A stretch of DNA of 64,000 nucleotides from Eumeta japonica (GCA_005406025.1 BGZK01001396.1:1-64000), one strand, 5' to 3'. Positions 25,118 through 36,895 are shown, counted from the stretch's first letter. Program-made: numbers and translations. The notes: generated from the sequence alone by a model not told the origin.

Positions 25118-25497
25118 TTTGCCTGCAACACGCATTAACAAGAAGCATAGAACCCACCGCTGACACTCGAATCTGCTTTTCTACTACGAATCACTATACA
25201 ACAAATTGAATATTGATTCGAGAGGGTTGACAAATGTCAAACACCTAAGCAGGTATTGATTGTTTATTTATCTTAGTTTGCCAAAAGACACAGTGCTACC
25301 CCTACGTACTCGTACGCTTCATGACAACTAGGTACATTCTTAGGAAAATGCAGGCAGTCACAACCACCAGGGCGTAAGGAGTGTTAAAAATAAGCTAAAG
25401 ATATGACACGCAGTCGTGCACTGCCATGTCTATGTTGTTGCTGATTGCTATATGTTCTAGTTGTGGATATCAGTGAATTAACACCTTACACAATAAA
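25118..25497 (+). repeat. Repeat family R1, copy 2
   Basis: The core at 25118-25383 matches copy 3 in order: CTGCAAC..GCAT, CCGCTGAC.CTCGAATCTG, TTGACA.AT.., ACACCTAAGCA and CCACCAGGGCGTAAGGAGTG. The flank motif, here TTAACACCTTACACAATA, lies at about 25477, roughly 90 bases after the core. Confidence 0.75.
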
Positions 25498-25629
25498 ATA
25501 TTTAAGTATTATGCATTTGTATTAGTTATTCGATGAGCATAGTTTTATTGCGACATAAAATATTACTATTCTCTAACCGGAACATTGTTATATCAATGTA
25601 ATGGGTTGATACGTTTTAACAGGAATATT

Positions 25630-25632
<3 letters not shown>

Positions 25633-25682
<50 letters not shown>

Positions 25683-25700
25683 TACATTACATTACATTAA
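25633..25700. repeat. TA microsatellite joined to ATTAC repeats
   Basis: A TA run from 25633 to 25679 is followed by three ATTAC units. The ATTAC part abuts the 3' end of the minus-strand LINE fragment and is probably that element's simple-repeat tail. Confidence 0.9.
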
Positions 25701-25999
25701 GCCTTTTGATCCTGAGCTTTCCGTACAGTTTGTGTTTTTTTTCCATGATTTTCAGTATATTTACAGTATGTCTCTGAGCTCAGTGTGCCTGTTGGCAAAG
25801 GCCTCCTCTAACATTTTCCACTGATTTCTATCTCTAGCAACCCTTCTCCAGTTGGGTCCTGCTGTTAGTTTCAGTTCGTCTTCCCATCTTCTGTGTTGCC
25901 TTCCTCTTTTCCTTTTTCCGTCTCTTGGGTACCAATCTGTGACAATTTACTCCATTTTTCCTGGTTACTTCTTAGTGTATGCCCGGTCCATCTCCACTT
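25681..25999 (-). mobile_element. 5'-truncated RTE-type LINE fragment
   Basis: On the minus strand it reads LKWRWTGHTLRSN..KW, then after a frameshift WYPRDGKRKRGRQHRRWEDE, then GPNWRRVARDRNQWKMLEEA and FANRHTELRDIL. This is the C-terminal end of insect RTE-type endonuclease/reverse-transcriptase ORF2 proteins, the part after the polymerase domain. The rest of ORF2 is absent. The frame is broken and the fragment ends in ATTAC-type repeats, as these LINEs do. It is a dead fragment. Confidence 0.8.
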
Positions 26000-26440
26000 C
26001 AGTTAGTCTAACATAATATATATGAAATAAGTTTATATACATAAGTACATAGTACATGAATATTCCAAAAGATATCGATTCTTTCTCATTTTGCATTTAT
26101 CTATTTTCGATATTAGCTTATGTTTACGCCGTATTCTTGAAATTAAATGCAGTGGCAAATAACTTCCCCTTTTTCTCCCGCAATCCAATTTGTCTACTCT
26201 GAATGTTATATAAGTCCGTAACATATAGAGTATCTTCTACAGTGTCTCATATAACACGTCTCATATGTATGTTGTATAGGAGTGCGGATAGAATAAGATA
26301 GGTGTATATATATTGCACAACCGCAAATCGCTCATTACATTATGTGTTATAATTATCAATTTATAGTATTGTGAACTGCAAGTGTTGCGTGTTCTGTGTA
26401 AAGAAAACAGCACAGACTAGCGGTTCTGCCGGAAACCACG

Positions 26441-26477
26441 ATGGCCGCCGAGAGTGAAGAGACGTTCAGACAGAAGG
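26441..26477 (+). CDS. Possible plus-strand first coding exon
   Basis: ACCACGATGGCC gives a good start context. Twelve codons (MAAESEETFRQK) and one base lead to a donor AAGG|GTGAGG at 26478. The stretch is more GC-rich than its flanks and follows a run that could be 5' leader. No downstream plus-strand exon is recognised, so this may be the first exon of a nested antisense gene, of a non-coding RNA, or chance. Confidence 0.3.
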
Positions 26478-26639
26478 GTGAGGTCCTCTGTCTTCGGATG
26501 TGCCACTGTATGAAATTATGGGGACAGGGTTAATTAAAATAACTCCGATCAGCTAGCGGAGCGTTACGGAATTAACGTCAACGGAATTGATATAGTTTTT
26601 TCCATATTCATCCTGAATTGTATACGCGAAATATAATTA

Positions 26640-26915
26640 CATAACGTGCTCGTTGATCATAACAGTCGTTTGTCTCTAGCGTGCAACCGCGAAACCCAGC
26701 AATGGACAAATGCAATTAGCGCGCACGCGTATTTGGGCGAGCGAGAATCGACGTGTGTATGCACAGCGGCTAGGCGCGTCCGCGTCGCGCGAGCGAGGCG
26801 ACAAGTCGACGTGACGTAAACGAGCGCTCCCCGTGACCGATTGCGTATGAAAAAGCATTAACAATCTCGATCTCGGTCACGGCTCATCGCACTACGTCCG
26901 GTATCCACTCGGGTA
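26640..26915 (+). promoter_or_regulatory. CpG-rich island ending in a consensus splice donor
   Basis: Dense CG dinucleotides (such as GCGCACGCGTATT, GCGTCCGCGTCGCGCGAGCG) are followed by CACTCGG|GTAAGTAT at 26906-26920 on the plus strand. This could be a promoter with an untranslated first exon of an antisense transcript. It also contains a GACGTGACGT stretch with CRE-like half sites. Confidence 0.35.
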
Positions 26916-26921
26916 AGTATG

Positions 26922-26961
26922 GGCATCCGTTTATGTGTGAAGAAACACATAAACGGATGCC
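26922..26961. repeat. Perfect hairpin, 17-base stem, 6-base loop
   Basis: GGCATCCGTTTATGTGT, loop GAAGAA, exact reverse complement. It begins 9 bases after a consensus plus-strand splice donor. Confidence 0.95.
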
Positions 26962-29122
26962 AATGAACGAATGTCAATAGTCGACAGTTCGTTGCTATTT
27001 ACCTCTCCCCGGAAGTAACGGAGTATTCAATTATAATAGTCGCTTATGTCAAAACGGCAGCTTGCACTATAAAAATTGATTCTCTAGATCTCGCAGTATG
27101 AACGGAGTTACTGTTTCATTCGTGACAAATTACACAATAAATTCTTAGAGAATGACACAATTGACACGATTTGCTTTTAATTTAAGTCAAATTAAATAAT
27201 TCGCTTCGTGTAGGAGAGCATATTAAGCCAGTCGAACTCAGAGAATGCACCTCATTGGTTAAAATAGCCTTTAGCGGTTCCCGCGTTAGACGGCGCGGAG
27301 GACCTAAGTACTGCGGCCCTCGATCTAAAACGAAAATGTGGGGGGTGGGGGCGTGCCTCAGTCAGTGGGGTAAACAAAAGCCAGACACACACAAAATTAC
27401 ACGCAGATTCATAATTGCGACTTCCATTTCATTCCATCCACCAACGAGTTTTATAATAATCGACTATCGAGGTCTCCTGTATCGACATGCGCGCAGCTGT
27501 TCCGCCCTAACTGCGCCCTTGCACTTCGGAAGGGTGAAGCTGAATTATTGTTTAGAGGGCGGGGGGGGGGAGGGGGACGAGGCTTTTAAACTGCGAAAGC
27601 CTCGACCATTGTGCATCGCCGATTTCTCGCTTTTTAATGTGTAAGTACGTATGTTTGTGCCTTAGGGGTCAGTAGATTTATTGGCGGTAAGGCTGAACAT
27701 CTTTTTAATTTTCCGCTAAGAAAAATTTAGGAAAGATATCGTTTACAGTCCGATTTATCGAAATCGAGGTTTTAGCGGATGTGAACATTCTTAGGTCCCA
27801 GGTAGCTTTCTGACTATTTTTAGGAGGATGGTTATATGTGCGTTTGTGTTTGTGGGTACTTACGTAAACCTTGATTATCTCTTAAACGAATATATCGATA
27901 TTAATTAACAAATTTGATATCAAATGCTTGCGCAAACTTTGAGAAATCTATATGTAATATACATAAATATAAAAATTATGATAAATATATATTAATGAGA
28001 ATAATAATAAAAACATTTTTTTTTTAATTATATATAAATTAGTTTGCCGAACTGTTTTCGAGAGATATTGTGTGCAAAAATATTCAGAACGAAGATATTC
28101 AGAAAAATGTTTTTCCTAAATAGCTTTTTAGACTTTTGATTGACCGAATTTTAAAATTCAGTAAGTTTTTGAGACCCAAAATTGTATCAATTGATGCAAG
28201 CGCCGTTTAAATCTATTGATTCGATCCAAACATCGTTTTCCAAAAATTTTCAAAAAAGTAATTTATCAAAATAATTAATAGAATGAATTCATGGCTGATC
28301 GATTTATAAAGTCAAATCTCGTTTTGTGTTACAAAAACCTAATGATAAATTGAAATGTGCAAGCCGCGTTCAATTTGCTCAGAAGATATACTTGCTAATA
28401 TTTACAAATCATTATAAGTTTTTATGTATTTGATTTAAGAAAAAATGTTAACAATTTAGAGGTAAATAAATTTAAAAGCACACCAATAAAATTTCATTAA
28501 TGCAACAATGTTATGTAATAATAATTTAATGTGAGAAAATATGTTGGACACTTTTTTAAACAAATAAAATATATATTCTACATTAAATAAAAAAATTAAA
28601 CCCAAAGGCTATTTATATAGGAGAAAAACAAGCACTCTATAGAATACCTACTGAGATAATGAGTATGTAGTTACTTTCTATTTAATTTATTTGTTCACAA
28701 CTCTTTGAATTGTTTTAAACGTGTCAGTGTATGTGTTATTAAGAATTTAGAAATTACAATTATGTATAAACTAAAACAGTGCATAGCTAATTTGCATCAT
28801 TAGTGATATGTGACATTATATTTTTTTTTGTCTTTTGGGCAGACATCATTAACTTTAAGAATTGAAATATAAAACATACACAGAATTAAAAAAAATAAAA
28901 TAAAAAACCTTAAGAATGTCATCATTTAATGAGACGCGTTTAAAAGCACGTATTTATCATTGTCTACGGGACCTATTTTAACTTTTTGTTAACGTACCTT
29001 TCGTCGTACAATAATGTGTTCGTCAGACTGTTTATACGTGTGTTTGTTTGTGTGTGTGGCATTGTTAGAGTTCAGTAGGGTTCAGCGGGCGCTTCTATTA
29101 GTGTTTACAGTGGATTTTTCGT

Positions 29123-29215
29123 TTAGCGTAAGTCGAGGTTGTCTCGGAGGGTTCCGCCCTTCAGGTAGGCAATGAGAGGGTCGTCGAGGCGGCGACAGTC
29201 GAAACGTTGCACATT
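29123..29215 (-). other. Coding-like fragment, 30 codons
   Basis: The minus strand reads NVQRFDCRRLDDPLIAYLKG then GTLRDNLDLR and a TAA. Codon choice is GC-rich, unlike the AT-rich flanks. A pyrimidine-rich stretch with AG lies just upstream, but a TGA blocks the frame from that acceptor. I do not recognise the protein. It could be a cassette or terminal exon using another acceptor, a retrocopy fragment, or a conserved non-coding element that is open by chance. Confidence 0.25.
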
Positions 29216-29749
29216 TCAGTTTCTATTGTAAAAAAAAAATAAAAGTGCACTTAACGAAACGCTCGAATGGGTAGATGCATAAATATTTAAAAAAAGTTTC
29301 AATGAAATAGCAGTAACAATACTACTATTCTGGGATATCAAAATTATGTAAAGAATTATTTTTGTTAATGAGCTCATTATGTTCATAAATTAGTGGCCAC
29401 CCACCCTGGATGGGTTATGAAAATAAAGGAAAAAATATGATGAAGAATGTATGGAATTCAAAAACAAATAACCTAAAATCATCTATAAACTATTTCTGGT
29501 CGAATGGTCAAAGTTCCATCCTGATTTGTTCCATGGTTTTTAAATTTTTTAAAATACATATACATTGTAAGTGACCCTTTGGTATCTTGTTAGCAACATG
29601 AAAATAGTCCAGGTTCATTACAAAATGATGCCAAATTAAATCGACAAAAAACTATAGCGCTTGTTTCGAATATGGGCATGACTTTAGCGTTATTGGTTTT
29701 CACACGGTTAAAATATTCTTATTAGACCTAATTTTTTGGAATATTAAAA

Positions 29750-29821
29750 CCCTCTTCCACCATCTTCTTTTAAACTGACATTTAATAAAAAGTCAGTTTA
29801 AAAGGAGATGGTGAAGAAGGC
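29750..29821. mobile_element. Fold-back relative of the 42866 MITE
   Basis: The 30-base arms at 29750-29779 and 29792-29821 are complementary with only a few mismatches around a 12-base loop. The arm sequence CCTCTTCCACCATCT resembles the terminal repeat of the MITE at 42866. It looks like a solo fold-back made of the two ends. Confidence 0.55.
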
Positions 29822-31500
29822 TCTAAAACGGAATGAGTTGTTCTAATTTAATTTGATATTGTACCTATTGTAAATCGTGCAGTATAAATATTTGAAGTTA
29901 TACTTCTTTTGGAGCATTAGGAAAATCTGATCCGAGTATAATTTGGATTAGTTCAACTGAGTACCAGAACAGCACATGCAGGGTGCAGTACAAACCTTTA
30001 TTATTTACTAATTTAATGTGGTCTATTCTAAAAAAAATAATTTTCATTTACCAAAAAAATACATATATTTATTTAAGCCAAAGTAATATAAATTCTTACG
30101 TACATACATACGTATTGTATACAGTTTTCTTCTTCTAAAGATTATGTGATATTTTTTTCTTTGAATGACTCTTTCAAAATAAAAACTATTTTTTACGTGA
30201 ATAGCGTAAGTTTATTTTCGTTGTTGTTTAAAATTTTCAGTAACGTGTACCATTTTGTTAGTGGGTACGCCTTAACAAAGATATGTTTTTAAATTACTAT
30301 TTAATAAATGTCTACCACACTGTTAGTAACAAATATGAACTCTTTTGCCTTCTAATATGAAAATCCTTTTTTATATACCATTTTTTACAATTTTAATTAT
30401 TAAGTAATTTGATAACTACTATATTATATGCTATACTATATTTAAATACTAAATTTTGTACTAAAATATTACTTTTTGTACTAAATTTTGTACTAAAATA
30501 TACTAAATTTTGAGTACCGAAACCTTGACAGAAATCTTAAATCTTGCAAGAAACGATTAATGAATATCAGTAAAGCAGAAGAGGTATGTAGAATTGTACT
30601 AAATAGAGATTTGTGGTATCTTGCATACTCCTTTGGGACACATATGCAAAGTTATATTTTTTATGTGCACTTCTAGAGTAGATAAGTTTGTTTTACGATA
30701 GAGTTAGCAATAAAACGAAATAAGCCAGGACCGTCATGTAAAAAAAAACTATATAAATAGAATGGTAGCTAGGTTCATCGATGTGCACGCATAAGCCAAA
30801 CACTACTCAATGGATTTTGATTGATCGTTTTTCGTTTTGTTTCTTAGACATTTGGTTCTTATCTACAATAAAAGTTATGACCGCTTCTGTTTTAGGGTTC
30901 CGGGAAGATTACAAAAAATCCTTATAGTTTGACCGATTTATATATTTAGTGTGAAGGTAACTGGAACTAAGTAAAAGTATATAGAATACATTTTTTGGAG
31001 TTCCGTTGTTTAGTGTTTCGTAAGAACTATTAAGAATCTTCACAGTTTCAGTGATTTCGCTGAAATCTTCACAAGTTGTTCCTGTAGTGTAGAGAGAGTG
31101 TTTAAAATGGTTTATGCGTAGTTCGTTTCGGGGTTTCTAAGGAATTACTAAGAACTGGTGCAGTTCAGTCTGTTTAACAGCGAACTGTCAAGGGGAGAGA
31201 TCAGAAGTGAGTGTGGGCCCGGGCCCCATCGGGACGGTGCGGAAGCAGGAGTTCTTGTTCAAATGGGTGGAGCTACGGGCGAAAATTCAAAACAAAAAGT
31301 GTGGCTGTATGTTTATCATTTCTTTGTCATTATAATACAGATTACCAAATTTTGATGAAGTTTTTCAGAGAGCTAGTTTGTTTCCTGAAGGCGTGTGTGT
31401 ATAACTTTTATTTTAGGAAATGATCACCAAAGATATGGGTGTTTAAAAAGAGAAATCCACATCCAGGCAATAACTAAAACAAACGTGAGAAGCTTAATAT

Positions 31501-31529
31501 ACGCGGGTGGAGCTGCGGGCTGCAGTTAG
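31501..31529 (+). mobile_element. Helitron-like 3' terminus, degraded
   Basis: It reads CGGGTGGAGCTGCGGGC..GCAGTTAG followed by T. This resembles the lepidopteran Helitron end 'CGxGTGxAGCxGCGGGC..CTAG|T', with TTAG in place of CTAG. The 5' end was not found. Confidence 0.35.
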
Positions 31530-31910
31530 TTTATAAATACATATTACGAAAAGTGAAGTTTCAAACATTTCAGACAGTGATTTGAATAGTTAAAAATAAT
31601 TAAAGAAGAGTAATCAAAAGAAAATACTGAAAAATATGGGGAAAAAGATAATTATAAGGATGATGGAAGCCAACGTCAATGGCACAAGAAGTGAAAATGA
31701 GATAGAGAAATGTAGAGAATTGGCGATATTTATATTTTCACCTTATTTAATCAACATCACAGATAAAATGGCCAAGAATAATGTCGCTATTTCTAAATCC
31801 ACACGTCAACATTATTTCGACACTTCCTTCACTTATTCGTTTTTTTGTTCTAAAAAAATCATTATTAATAATATTGAAATAGACACGTCACACAAGTAAT
31901 CAGACCAGAA

Positions 31911-31912
<2 letters not shown>

Positions 31913-31963
<51 letters not shown>
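31913..31963. repeat. TA microsatellite
   Basis: About 25 uninterrupted TA units. Confidence 0.95.
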
Positions 31964-31967
<4 letters not shown>

Positions 31968-32489
31968 TTCTATTTTCACAGCTTAGAAAAAGTGAGTAAG
32001 TTGTTCGAATCCCTTTTGGCATTCATTGGCCCGGACGGCCGGGCCGGCAATCTACTTAGACCGTCTTATCGGCTTTCACCGGGGACTTCCCTGATATTGT
32101 TTACTATATTTTGTGTACTGCTATAACTTAAAATTAGGTACGACAACATCTACCCTTGTTAATGTCGACATACTGAGCTGAAATGTGAAAATTCGGCGGC
32201 TTCGTGGTCACCAGATGTTTGTTTCTGTCGCATGGGATTTTGGAGTTGATCTAGGAGGATTATCTATCACAAAGTTTTCCAAGAAAAACTTACAGATCAA
32301 GTCTTGGTACACCGTTGGGTAATTATAAAAAAAAACGAATAAGGATACATGGATAACTATTGAGTTACAAATGCAAACGGACGTAAATGTAAAAAGTGAA
32401 GGATTGGTTGATTGCCTTTTTGGTATTGATTGATATCGTACAGCGTCATGAATGTTTTTTTAGAGTATAGTCGAAGAGCTAATGAGCAA

Positions 32490-32660
32490 GCGAGCCATTA
32501 GAGTAGATGGCCACCATCGCCTATGAATACTCACAACCTCACAGGAGTTACCAGCGCGTTGCCGGCCTCTTGGTAGGGAATACGATGTGTGATGGAGGAG
32601 GATCGGATATACGAAGGATTAGAGGAGAGTGGGCCATTGGAACTCCTTCTGGAACGAATC
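32490..32660 (+). mobile_element. Retroelement 3'-region remnant
   Basis: AGTAGATGGCCACCATCGCC and GCGTTGCCGGCCT are phrases I associate with abundant lepidopteran LINE/SINE 3' regions. It is too degraded to name the family. Confidence 0.4.
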
Positions 32661-33269
32661 GTGGTGGATTGCGTTTTAAAGTTGTTGTTTTTTCGTTTCA
32701 AATCATTGTATAAAATGATTTACTTACAAGTTTACGTGTCAATTACTTTCCAGTTGTAAATAAAAAACGACAACACAAAAGGCATTTTAATTACAAAGGG
32801 TACTTAGTTCTGAGCTTACAAGCCACATTTAATATTATCGTGTAATTTTACAATTTTAAAAACCCACAGGGTATCATTTCAAACAACTACCATATCGTAC
32901 TGATAACCGACATATATATAAAGGTGTGTGTGTCGGTTTCGATATCGATAGCACCAAGTGGTTGCATTGATTGCGATCATAAATATTATTTCTAGTTATG
33001 TAGACAGTTCCTAGTACTTATATGCGATGTATGCAACTGAAAGATTTCCTGAAGGTTTAAAATTATTACAATTATTTGTTGGATAACAGTATTTCGATTT
33101 TGAGACCTTTGATATACAAAACCAACTATTTTTTTTCTTAATTATCTGGTACAATCTAAATAATGTATAGATTGGTCATACAATTTTATTGTTATTTCAG
33201 TTATATTTGAGTGATAAAATTCAAGTCAATTTACTTAATAAATAAACTGGCCAAGAGCATGTCGGATCA

Positions 33270-33978
33270 TGCTCATTATAGGGTTCTAAAGCCATTATTA
33301 TAACAAAATGAAGTATACTTGAAAAAAGTCGTTATTACCCTTTTTCCATGCTTACTGCACAAAATATTTATAAGAATTTTAGTCGCCTATAATTTGAAAA
33401 ACGAATAAGTATGTCGACTATTACTATTAAACTAGTGTAATCTAAAATGAATCAGCAAAAGAGCGTATTTTCATGGCACCTAAGTCCTTTTATTGAGAAG
33501 CGCAGTTTTTTTGCAATAACTCAAAAACAGTATATCCGAAAATGTTCAAAATATTTATTAAGCGTTACCTTTGTTATTTTTTTCATTTTTTGGATGTACG
33601 GTTTAGAACATAGAAGGCGGGATACAATTTCTTCAATTTTGGAGCGATTATTTCCGAAATTATTTTTATTAAATTTGCGTAGATATCTTAAAATGATTTT
33701 AAAAGAACTGTCGAAGTATGTGCTACTCGTTGATGTTTGCAGAAAAAAATTTTTTTTTTCAACTTCCGTTACATGTATGGCGTGCCTCACCTAGAGATAT
33801 ATTTTTTTGTTGTTTAACCACCAAACTAAATAGCGGCTCATACAAGAGACCTACACTATAAATTTCATCACTATCCATCTTGTAGTTTTTGAATAAAATG
33901 CCTGTGACATACGGACCGACGGACATGACGAAACTATAAGGGTTCTAAGTTTTTGTATTTTGGCTCGGAACCCTAAAA
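33270..33978. repeat. Lepidopteran-type dispersed repeat
   Basis: It ends with ACGGACCGACGGACATGACG.., TATAAGGGTTCTAAG and CTCGGAACCCTAAAAATT. Such ends, with clustered ACGGAC units and 'GGAACCCTAAAA', are typical of common lepidopteran repeats. The 115-codon plus-strand frame inside (33447-33794) resembles no protein that I know. Confidence 0.5.
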
Positions 33979-34669
33979 ATTTAGTAATATAAAAATTATT
34001 TAACATATTACGATTCAGTCCGGTGTTATATTAGTACTCCTTTTATTCTATTTTCGACGAGGCTCCACTGCTGCTGATTTATTTAAGGGAGTTGTCGCTA
34101 ACTCCGTATTGATATGTCGCTATTTGTATAATGTACACCATTAAATTTGACTGACATTATTCATATATATGTAGTGCTTGGTCCGAATAGTATTACCATT
34201 TGAAATATCCTATTTTGGAGTTGCGTTAAAACCATCAACGATCTGTTAATAAACAATTAAAAGTACCAGTTAACGCTGTAAAAAACAAAAATAAAGTAAT
34301 TGACGAATGAATAAGTATATTATGTTATTTTACGTGTTTAGGAAAAACTGACTATTTTTATTTTATTATAAGGAAAAAAACATAACAAAAACCAACGCAA
34401 GCAAAGCCGAGAGACAATTGAAATTATATTTCTTAACAATAAATTACTGTTTGCAGCAGCATGTGTTCGTAGGGGGTCCACGTCGAGCGGACGCGATTTC
34501 TTTAATACAATTTTCGATGGAGATTCAACAGTTCGAGTGCAAGTTGTTAAAATTGAAATACAACGTTTATTGTTTTACTTGAACATGAAACCTACCAATA
34601 AGTAGGTTTTTATGTTCGAATAAATCAATTGGTAGATTCAATCACGAGATTGGTATTTACCAAAATATT

Positions 34670-34860
34670 TGTAGCCGCCGCGGGCCCGCCGGGCTGGGCC
34701 GGCCGCTTATCGCGCGGGGGCGGTCATTCAGAGCTTATTCGGGATGTGCGGGCGAATTAATTTTGTCAGGGGCGGTTACGGCCATTGGACGCCTTTTAAG
34801 GGCTTTCAGCGCGGCACCGCCGGCGATAGGGCTTAGTGCGGGAGAGCGCTGTATTTGTTA
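34670..34860. promoter_or_regulatory. Strong GC-rich island
   Basis: CCGCGGGCCCGCCGGGCTGG, then GCGGGCGAATTAATTTTGTC: very high GC around a paired homeodomain-type AATTAATT core. This is the most sharply bounded island in the long intron. Confidence 0.35.
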
Positions 34861-36039
34861 CATATTTTAGGGAATTACGAAAATTAATGATGTTCTTTCT
34901 TGGATGCGGTAATTTTGGGGTATGATACCGCATTGATCTAAGTAACAGTAATAACATGATCTAGTTAGTAATGTTTTTTTTTCTGATCCCTTTAATTAGA
35001 CATGATGGGAGTGAATGGGAGAAGTTTCGATAAAATAATTCATTTTGTGAGACAAACGCTTTTCATTAAAACTTCTGCTTAAAGCTGCAAAAGCTTCTTA
35101 TTAAATTATTTCAAAATGTAATATGAGAACTGACTGATAGTAGTAGAATTATCACCCAATCGGCACGTTTTACGTCTGTTAACTTCAATAACTGCCACTA
35201 TAGAGATTTTTAGGAGAGAGAGTAAAGCCTTTTACTGTAATAATTCATAAAATAGAATGCTTTACTGTGGATTCCATTGATGAATAGGTAAAAATGCCTT
35301 TTCTAAGTCCGTTTCATAAGCCTTCGTATTTTTTAAAATGTTTTTTTTCAAATTCTTAGATGTAAATTTACATACTACTACATATATTATTTAAGTAACT
35401 AACTCAAAAATTTTTCATTCAAATCTGCAGGTTTAACGGTAACATTTGGTGAGATATCACGGCGAAATAAAATTGATGGATTCTTAAAATTTGACGTTAA
35501 ACATACATGCATATTGTTCATTAGTATTGGGAACCAACGTCACATACGATTTTCTTTGAAATCAAGTGATAAATGGTATACATAAAAAAATAATTAGTGG
35601 TCCGTTAAGGTTTTATCCTTCTAAGACCACGGTATAAATTTCGAAAATCTTGTTGGCTGAAATATAAAACCGAGGACACGTTTCATTATCTTAAATCAAA
35701 TTAATCGACCGAGGTTTCAAACGAAAGCTGATAATAGTGTGTATTCGGAAATTTTTTTCCTTTTATAGTATTCTGTATATCTACTATAACACTTAAATTG
35801 AGTGATTGTTGTCTCGAGCGGTTTACATTATCATTTTATATTAAAATACGAGCTGTAAAATGAAAATCGCTGGAGATAAAATCAGTCATCTGTTTAACAA
35901 GTTTTTCTATTAAAATTGTTTGAAAAAAACAATTTGATTATTAGAAATTCACTTCTATTCAAACTTTGTTATTTGTTAAATTATTTATTATGATTAATGT
36001 TATATCAATTATTTGCTATATAGCGGATTTAATCTGCAA

Positions 36040-36270
36040 TAAGTCTGTTAATCGAGTATTCCTATTAAGCCTAAGCGAAAAACTTCCCTTATTTGCTGCG
36101 AGGGGTGGCCCAAAAATTAATCCCGGCTCCTTAACAATTTGCGGACAACCATTTATGCGTGAATATTGCACGGAGATGCTCCGCCTGTTTTGTAAACTTT
36201 TTATGAAAAGTCTTTTTCTCATTCGGCGAAAGTTTAAGGACGGCAACGAAAAGAGATGCGTTCCGAGAGG
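36040..36270. promoter_or_regulatory. GC-richer island close to the first sure exon
   Basis: Open in both directions for about 90-100 codons (35966-36277 plus, 36016-36288 minus). This is typical of stop-poor non-coding sequence; neither frame resembles a known protein. Confidence 0.25.
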
Positions 36271-36470
36271 TTTGTAAATATATTTCATTTTCTATCGCTT
36301 TATGAATAATACTGGTTATTAATGTTTTGAATATTAATCTCGTACAATATTACATTTTATTCCTATATATATATCAAGATAGCGCGTGTATAAATTATAT
36401 GTAGGTTTGCATCTTGTAGTGACTTTATCAATGGGTCATGATTAAATAAACTATTATTAGATATTCCAGT

Positions 36471-36585
36471 GCCGGGAACGCACTAGTGACTCCTGTTTGG
36501 TTTCGGGTGTTCATGGATGGCGGTGACCATCTACTTTTAGGTAGATTGCATGCTCATTTGCCTCTTAAGATTTCCATAAAAAAAA
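36471..36585 (+). mobile_element. RTE-type retroelement 3' tail next to a splice donor
   Basis: It contains GGATGGCGGTGACCATCTAC, AGGT..ATTGCATGCTCATTTG and CCTCTTAAG..CCATAAAAAAAA. This resembles the very common lepidopteran LINE tail reading 'GGCGGTGATC..CATCAGGTGA..GCTCGTTTGCC'. The A-run ends about 16 bases from the GT of the donor of exon 36603-36693. Confidence 0.6.
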
Positions 36586-36602
36586 CATGTGAGTATACGC
36601 AC

Positions 36603-36693
36603 CTCTAGGGCGGTAGAAAGCGAAGCCTTTTCCTGCTTCAGCGTGTCCACGCGGCTCTTGTACTGCAGCAGCGATTGCACCGTCTCTTCCATC
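36603..36693 (-). CDS. NCKAP5: NCKAP5-like, coiled-coil exon 1 of 3 (first sure exon)
   Basis: Acceptor TTTCGTTGCAG (36694-36695) and donor CTAGAG|GTGCGT (36602-36601). It has one leading base and then 30 codons: MEETVQSLLQYKSRVDTLKQ, then EKASLSTALE. MEETV..LL is a recognisable NCKAP5 coiled-coil segment, normally preceded by Arg. The leading G would finish an AGG Arg codon, which makes this an internal exon rather than a translation start, although the Met could start a shorter form. A retroelement tail ends only about 16 bases past the donor. Upstream exons were not recognised in the 27 kb to the right. Confidence 0.85.
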
Positions 36694-36868
36694 CTGCAAC
36701 GAAATATTCATTTAGCCAACTAGAAAAAAAAACAGTTTAATTTCGACCCGAACGAAATGTTAGATATATATGGGAGATTTGAATATGGTTCGTAATCACA
36801 TCGGAATAGTACCGGGATCGACACTACATCAGGATGGTGATTTATGTTGAAAATAGAGATTACTTAAC

Positions 36869-36895
36869 ATGGGTGAAGCTGCGAACGATCGTTAG
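36869..36895 (+). mobile_element. Helitron-like 3' terminus, degraded
   Basis: CATGGGTGAAGCTGCGAACG followed by ATCGTTAG and T resembles other Helitron-like ends in this window. The 5' end was not found. Confidence 0.35.

Larger units (their letters stand above)
14721..36602 (-). other. 21.9 kb intron of the NCKAP5-like gene
   Basis: It lies between exons 36603-36693 and 14532-14720. It holds repeat-family copies at 18500-18797 and 25118-25497, an RTE LINE fragment (25681-25999), several hairpins, TA microsatellites, retroelement tails, and GC-richer islands up to 34670-34860. The stretches 14721-16010, 16170-18490, 22000-24170 and 27700-29110 are AT-rich with nothing I can assign. Confidence 0.8.
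736..36693 (-). other. NCKAP5: NCKAP5-like gene, visible part (seven exons)
   Basis: Gene-level entry for the minus-strand exons listed separately. Exon phases fit throughout: 36603-36693 ends in phase 0, 14532-14720 is 63 whole codons, 3980-4136 leaves one base, 3757-3863 supplies two, 3568-3688 leaves one, 1272-3465 supplies two and leaves two, and the last exon supplies one. Introns are 21.9 kb, 10.4 kb, 116, 68, 102 and 325 bases. The NCKAP5/NCKAP5L (Cep169) family consists of microtubule plus-end and centrosome proteins that bind EB1 and promote microtubule bundling; this is family knowledge. The match rests on the coiled-coil order (MEETV..LL, then ERRLDEVAQQVV..LLSQK, then REEL..RVRELEAQNRALSAL), the SxIP motifs and the C-terminal DIDFSDPK block. 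The 5' end is missing from what can be recognised. Confidence 0.88.

Noticed and set aside
27255..27644. 129-codon plus-strand frame, the longest outside the gene
   Set aside because: It contains a run of G and simple GC-rich sequence (GGGGEGDE), and no domain or family is recognisable.
33447..33794. 115-codon plus-strand and 89-codon minus-strand frames
   Set aside because: Both lie inside a dispersed repeat with lepidopteran-type ends, and neither resembles a transposase or polymerase.
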